From contig NZ_JBIMSN010000141.1 of the NCBI RefSeq assembly GCF_043944905.1, positions 11,299-75,298 of the forward strand: 64,000 nt of DNA, given 5' to 3'. Shown piece after piece: positions 59,816 through 64,000 of this stretch (the first letter of the stretch is position 1; every line of letters begins with the position of its first letter). This DNA is from Antrihabitans spumae. GTDB lineage: Bacteria; Actinomycetota; Actinomycetes; Mycobacteriales; Mycobacteriaceae. Under the pieces are notes generated by a model. That model had not been told where the DNA came from. It was given only the letters and a program-made list of their open reading frames with translations, and made no database searches. The position numbers were made by a program, and so were the translations under genes.

Positions 59816-61936
59816 ATGGCAGGCAACGGCGACTATGGCCTTCTAGCTCGATCGACCGCACGAGTTGCGCGGGTTTCGACGCGATTCCGGAGGGTGGTCA
59901 TAACGCTGTGGTTGATCGCGTTCGTGGGCAGCGTCTCGTCAGCGATCGTGTTCGGCGGACATGCGAGTAACGACTTCGGCGTCCCCGGCTCGGACTCCGC
60001 AGCGGCGTTGGAGACTGCAGAAGAGGTCGATCCGCGCCTCGCGGGAACGAACGCGATCATCGTGTTCGCCGCCAACGACGACATCACTCAGCGGAAGTAC
60101 GTCGAGGCCGTCACGCATTCGTTAGCGGAATTGCGCTCGGCGCCCGACGTGTTCAGTGTGTCCGATCCCTATGCGACGGAAGGGGTTTCGAGAGATAGAC
60201 GGGCTGCAATAGCGGATGTCGGCTACGCCGCAAGTGTTCATGAACTGACTCTCGATGATGTAGATCGACTGCGAGCATCGATGCAGGTGGCCGTGGAATC
60301 CGGACTGGTAGTGGAATTCGGGGGGCAACTCCTTGTCGAAACGGCGAAGCGTGGATCCGTGTGGGCGGAAGCGGTGGGCTTCGGCGTCGCACTCGTTGTC
60401 TTGGTCGCGGTGTTCGGAAACTTTGTCGCCGCGGGAATATGCCTCGTCGTAGCGGCGATCGCGATCGGAACAGGAATTTCCCTCTTATCGACCCTCAGCG
60501 CTTGGACGACGGTTCCGACCACGGCCTCGACGCTCGCGACCATGATCGGACTCGGTGTCGCGATCGATTACGCGCTGTTTTACGTCAGCCGGTATCGATC
60601 CGAAGTCACCGGCGGCTCCGAAGTTGACGTCGCCCTCGAACGAGCGAGCGCGGTCGCCGGGCGCTCAGTGGCAGTCGCCGGATTGACCGTTGTGCTCGCA
60701 TTGGCAGGACTTACTCTCGCCGGACTTCCGCCTGTTTCCTTCATGGCCTATGCGTCCAGCCTGACAGTGCTACTCGCCGTTCTCGCCTCGCTCACGTTGC
60801 TGCCGGCTCTGCTGGCTACCACTGGCTCGAGGGCAATATCTGTGATGCCGTCCCTGGCCAACCTCGCGGCGGGACAATCTGCGACAGTGCGACGGTGGTC
60901 GCGATGGACGCACCACGTGACGGAGCGTCCCTGGCGATATTTGGCATTCGCACTGGCGACCATATTTCTCCTGTCCTCGCCAATAGCTTTCATGCGCTTG
61001 GGACAACTCGACGCAGGCGTCGATCCGACGAGCCATACCCAGCGCCGGGCCTACGACATCATTGCGGCGAAATTTACGGCCGGCGCCAACGATCCACTAT
61101 TGGTTACTTACACCGGGGCCGGCGGGAATCCGCGCGCCGAGTTGTTCCGGCAAGAAGTGCAAACTGATTCTGACGTCGCAAGTGCAACTATCATCGCGCG
61201 TTCGGAGACAACTTCCGTCCTGCATGTCGTGCCGGTCGCAGCAGGACGCTCCACCCGAACTGCCGACCTCGTCGATCGTTTGCGGTCGATGTCCACCGCC
61301 GAATCGCCGGTGCGCGTCGGTGGGGCAAGTGCGGCGTATGTGGACTTCACCAAACGAATCGACGAGCGACTGATGCTCGTGGTCGGCGTGACTATTGCAC
61401 TCTCTTTCGTTGCTCTGCTAATTTCCTTTCGCGCTCCTGTCGTTGCTGCCAAATCTGCAGTACTGAACGGATTCTCCATTGCAGCCTCGTTAGGCGTAAT
61501 TGTCGCGGTCTTTCAGTTGGCATGGGATTGGCCGATTCCATCATTTATGCCAATATTGGTGTTCGCTCTTGTCTTTGGTCTCTCGATGGACTATGAAGTA
61601 TTCATTCTGTCCAGAGTTCGCGAAGACTATCTCGAGTCGACCGACGATGATGATGCGAATCAGCGCTCGATCGTCAGCGGTGTGGCAAGCTCGGCGCAAG
61701 TCATCGCGCCTGCCGCTTTAATCATGATCGCGGTCTTTGCCGGCTTCGCACTCGACCCCGATGGCAATATCCGCGTCATTGGGGTCGCGCTGTCGGTAGC
61801 AATACTCATCGATGCGACCTTGATTCGTTTGGTCGTCATACCGTCGACGATGATGCTGCTAGGAAGGCTGAATTGGTGGCCTGCGGTCCCTGGGGGCACG
61901 GCGTCGAAGACCGGCGTGGTGGCACTGCTCGAGTGA
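59816..61936 (+). CDS. MmpL-family (RND) transporter
   Basis: Membrane exporter of 706 residues with the MMPL layout: helix 1 (about 25-45), extracytoplasmic domain, five helices, second helix-loop-helices set. The proton-relay Asp-Tyr pairs are present in both halves (GLGVAIDYALFYVSRYRS and GLSMDYEVFILSRVRED). MmpL proteins move lipids or siderophore-like molecules out of the cell, so the product of the preceding enzymes is probably hydrophobic. It starts 5 bp after the fusion gene. No MmpS partner is nearby. Confidence 0.9.
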   Translation: MAGNGDYGLLARSTARVARVSTRFRRVVITLWLIAFVGSVSSAIVFGGHASNDFGVPGSDSAAALETAEEVDPRLAGTNAIIVFAANDDITQRKYVEAVTHSLAELRSAPDVFSVSDPYATEGVSRDRRAAIADVGYAASVHELTLDDVDRLRASMQVAVESGLVVEFGGQLLVETAKRGSVWAEAVGFGVALVVLVAVFGNFVAAGICLVVAAIAIGTGISLLSTLSAWTTVPTTASTLATMIGLGVAIDYALFYVSRYRSEVTGGSEVDVALERASAVAGRSVAVAGLTVVLALAGLTLAGLPPVSFMAYASSLTVLLAVLASLTLLPALLATTGSRAISVMPSLANLAAGQSATVRRWSRWTHHVTERPWRYLAFALATIFLLSSPIAFMRLGQLDAGVDPTSHTQRRAYDIIAAKFTAGANDPLLVTYTGAGGNPRAELFRQEVQTDSDVASATIIARSETTSVLHVVPVAAGRSTRTADLVDRLRSMSTAESPVRVGGASAAYVDFTKRIDERLMLVVGVTIALSFVALLISFRAPVVAAKSAVLNGFSIAASLGVIVAVFQLAWDWPIPSFMPILVFALVFGLSMDYEVFILSRVREDYLESTDDDDANQRSIVSGVASSAQVIAPAALIMIAVFAGFALDPDGNIRVIGVALSVAILIDATLIRLVVIPSTMMLLGRLNWWPAVPGGTASKTGVVALLE

Positions 61937-61979
61937 CCAGATGTGCACTATGCTCGGGGCTTGACTGCTGCCACCTCGA

Positions 61980-62645
61980 ATGGGAAATCGTGCACGCCAA
62001 GGGAACCGGATAGTGACGCCTTCGGGGCGCAAACCGATCACTGATGTCGTGACGACGACGCTGCGTAAGCGGATACTGAACGGCGAGTATGCGCCAGGCG
62101 CTCGAATTCGACTAGAAGAAACTTCCCGTCAATTGGGAGTAAGCAATACCCCGGTGCGTGAGGCACTGATGAGACTCGAGGCCGAAGATCTTGTCGAACT
62201 GCTCCCTTACCGAGGGTTTGTCGTCGCTCGTCTATCTCGCGAAGATGTCGAGGACATGCTGTGGATTCAGACTGAGATATACCAGCGGCTTATCGACCGT
62301 TGCCTCGATCGGATCACCGCTGCGCAATTGACTCGATTGGAGGAATTGAACAATGCAGAGGCTGCTCAGCCGATCACATGGGAGCGCAGCTTTCATGAGG
62401 CGCTCATTCATGTCGCGGATTCCAGGAAATTGACCAATTTATTGGCGTACGCCAATAAATACACGCCATTCACTATCTATGTGGACAGCAGTGAATGGGT
62501 CGCACGGTCCCGCCAACTGCACCAGAGACTGATAGATGCGTTGGAGAATGGCGATCGTGACGAAGCGCGAGCGAGCATCGCCGAAGAATACGAGGGCGCT
62601 CATCGGTACCTGACCAGGGGGGCCAATACTACGCGGCACACGTAA
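61980..62645 (+). CDS. GntR-family regulator with FCD domain
   Basis: Regulator of about 221 residues. N-terminal winged helix (VVTTTLRKRILNGEYAPGARIRLEE, cited in part; LGVSNTPVREALMRLEAEDLVELLPYRG, cited in part) and C-terminal FCD ligand domain with metal-like His residues (ERSFHEALIHVADS). The start may be ATG 61980 or GTG 62013. It closes the operon 43 bp after mmpL and probably answers to a carboxylic acid or pathway metabolite. The two palindromes at 55841-55873 are possible targets. Confidence 0.85.
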   Translation: MGNRARQGNRIVTPSGRKPITDVVTTTLRKRILNGEYAPGARIRLEETSRQLGVSNTPVREALMRLEAEDLVELLPYRGFVVARLSREDVEDMLWIQTEIYQRLIDRCLDRITAAQLTRLEELNNAEAAQPITWERSFHEALIHVADSRKLTNLLAYANKYTPFTIYVDSSEWVARSRQLHQRLIDALENGDRDEARASIAEEYEGAHRYLTRGANTTRHT

Positions 62646-62688
62646 CGGGCTCGGATCCTGCACCGACCGTTGGGCCGATCCGCGGCGT

Positions 62689-63387
62689 TCAGGTCGAGGA
62701 TGCCGCGCCCGCTGATGTCGAGACGATGGCTGCCGTCATTATGGCTGTGTTGATGTCGCTGATCGCCTTGCGTACAGCGGCTCCAGCCCACTCGCCTTCG
62801 GCAATCTCTTTGGCGCTCTTCTTGATTGCCCGCTTCTCGGCGTCGGGGAAGACCTTGTGGACCACATCGGCGGCCGACAGCAGCGAGATCAGTGCCGCGG
62901 ACCGTTGTGTCGGCTCCGTCTTGCCGAGCAACGCCGACTCGAGCTCCGCCCTGATCGACGCCTTGTGGCTGCCGTCGCGTGCTGGGAGCTTGGTCCGCGG
63001 GAAGATTCCGAGCACCTTGTCGTGCTGAGCTCGAACCCAGCCGCGGGCGATGACACGTTCGGTGACCTGCTCGCGTAAACCCTTGCCCAGCTTCTCGATT
63101 GCGCGCTGAGGTTTCATCGGTCGAGAATTCTTCAGCAGTTCGAAGGCGCGTGCGAGAACCGGATCAGCGGGACGCTTGGCGGTCCCGATGGTAACGATGT
63201 GGCCCTTGCGCACATCCTCGCCCGGCTCGGTGACGCGGATTCGGTCAGCCATCGCAAGCTCGAGGAGCACGGCACCGGCCAGCGCGCGGGGTAGCGCCGT
63301 CGAATCGGCATGCGGTTTACCGCTCGCGTCGTCGAGAAACAAGACCAGCAGATCTTCGGCGATAAGTAGCGAATCGGGGGTCCTCAT
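62689..63387 (-). CDS. GPP34 (GOLPH3/VPS74-like) family protein
   Basis: Protein of 232 residues of the GPP34 family, which in eukaryotes binds phosphatidylinositol 4-phosphate and in actinobacteria is of unknown role. The opening LLIAEDLLVLFLDDASG and the GAVLLELAMADRI and RAFELLKNSRPMKPQRAIEKL blocks are typical. The C-terminus is hydrophobic and Ala-rich (TAAIVSTSAGAASS). Start ATG 63385-63387 with AAGGAG upstream. It follows the small membrane-protein gene by 14 bp. Confidence 0.85.
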   Translation of the reverse strand: MRTPDSLLIAEDLLVLFLDDASGKPHADSTALPRALAGAVLLELAMADRIRVTEPGEDVRKGHIVTIGTAKRPADPVLARAFELLKNSRPMKPQRAIEKLGKGLREQVTERVIARGWVRAQHDKVLGIFPRTKLPARDGSHKASIRAELESALLGKTEPTQRSAALISLLSAADVVHKVFPDAEKRAIKKSAKEIAEGEWAGAAVRKAISDINTAIMTAAIVSTSAGAASST

Positions 63388-63401
63388 GGCCGTAACTCCT
63401 T

Positions 63402-63946
63402 TCAGGAGATGTCGTCGACATCGGGGTCGGGTCGAGTCCAGGCCAGAATCATGGCCGGCGTGCAACCGCCGATGAGTACTGCCATCAGAGTGAAGATCCC
63501 ACCTGCATAGACCATGTCGCCGTTGTCGCCGTTGGTGATGACAGCTCCGAAGATGAGGTAGCAGGCCGCAATCAAGCCGAGCGATTGCATGACTGCGAAG
63601 CCGATCGAACGAGCGCCGTTGCGTTGGTCGATTTCGAATTCGTCGAGTACAGCCTCGGGGGCGTCGTCCTGACGTCCGGAGGCGCCCGCAACGCAACCCA
63701 GACCGGCATGAATACCAGGCAGGCGGGCAGCCACAGCAACGGTGCCCACTCGACACCGAAGTGGCAGACCACGCCTACCGCGAGCATCGCGACGAAGATC
63801 GCCAGCAATGCGCCGACGAGGATGCGTCTGCGCTTCTGGGTACGCCAGCCGGGTAGCCATGACGACGTCTGACTTTCGTTGGCAAGGAACCGTCGGGTTC
63901 GGTACTGCTGGTAGCGGTCGATCAGATTGCTCTGGGATTCGGTCAC
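63402..63946 (-). pseudogene. Small membrane protein, frameshifted
   Basis: Two frames together give one protein of about 180 residues. The first (GTG 63944-63946) has a hydrophilic N-terminus and two helices (near 43-63 and 66-86), ending around LRAPPDV. The second gives a continuation EAVLDEFEIDQRNGARSIGF with two more helices (FAVMQSLGLIAACYLIFGAV; GGIFTLMAVLIGGCTPAMIL) and an acidic end. One base is missing near 63652-63672, possibly in the C5 run on the coding strand. Either a pseudogene or a sequencing error. Its end is 14 bp upstream of the GPP34 gene. Not recognised beyond that. Confidence 0.6.
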
Positions 63947-64000
63947 TAGGGCACCATCCTTAGTGCGGGCCTGAAAGGGTTCGTGAATGGGACTCGGCGG

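Noticed and set aside
1..64000. CRISPR arrays, tRNA or rRNA genes, transposases, integrases or phage genes
   Set aside because: None seen on reading both strands. No regularly spaced repeats, no cloverleaf sequences recognised, and no protein with such motifs. A computed tRNA scan would settle the point.

Overview
The window is high-GC DNA with frequent GTG and TTG starts, many GTGA/ATGA stop-start overlaps, mycobactin-type, Rpf, F420 and MmpL-type genes. It looks like a chromosomal segment of a mycolic-acid actinobacterium, most likely Rhodococcus or a close relative (inference from gene content and gene order; no 16S is present). I saw no tRNA, rRNA, CRISPR array, transposase or integrase.

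Region 1 (1-8337) is a salicylate-capped siderophore locus: the 3' part of mbtI, then mbtA facing away from an mbtB-like ArCP-Cy-A-PCP synthetase, mbtG, and a siderophore-binding lipoprotein. Two IdeR-like iron boxes lie between mbtA and mbtB. Region 2 (8471-13400) holds the ohrR-ohr peroxide pair with a perfect operator, a class I DAHP synthase preceded by a leader peptide reading Tyr-Phe-Trp-Phe and two hairpins (an apparent attenuator), an AlkB-like dioxygenase, and a DsbA-VKOR oxidative-folding pair.

Region 3 (13577-55833) is core chromosome. Its order from dapC to accD3 parallels, as I remember it, Rv0858c to Rv0904c of Mycobacterium tuberculosis: dapC, DUF3239, XPB helicase, the large Rv0862c-like protein, rpfA, a cold-shock protein, MFS/DUF2771, DUF3027, PAP2, marR-MFS, SpoU methyltransferase, DUF2537, SepH, serC, citA, gltA2, prrB-prrA and accD3. 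Insertions include an ECF41-type sigma factor, an F420-type oxidoreductase, a P450, pdxH and FKBP. The rpfA upstream region combines a perfect Crp/GlxR site with a ydaO-type c-di-AMP riboswitch. Two copies of a long palindromic repeat sit on gene 3' ends at 38411 and 48897.

Region 4 (55834-62645), directly after accD3, differs in base composition (AT-rich start, more A/T-ending codons) and is probably acquired. It is a tight four-gene operon: a cytochrome P450 (frameshifted in an A5 run), an 869-residue fusion of a lysine-less class III aminotransferase half, a complete class III aminotransferase and a Ddn/F420-type split-barrel domain, then an MmpL-family exporter and a GntR/FCD regulator. 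I know of no described pathway with this set, and it is the best candidate for an undescribed system: oxidise, aminate, possibly reduce, then export a small lipid-like molecule. Region 5 (62689-64000) holds a GPP34 (GOLPH3-like) protein and a frameshifted small membrane protein.
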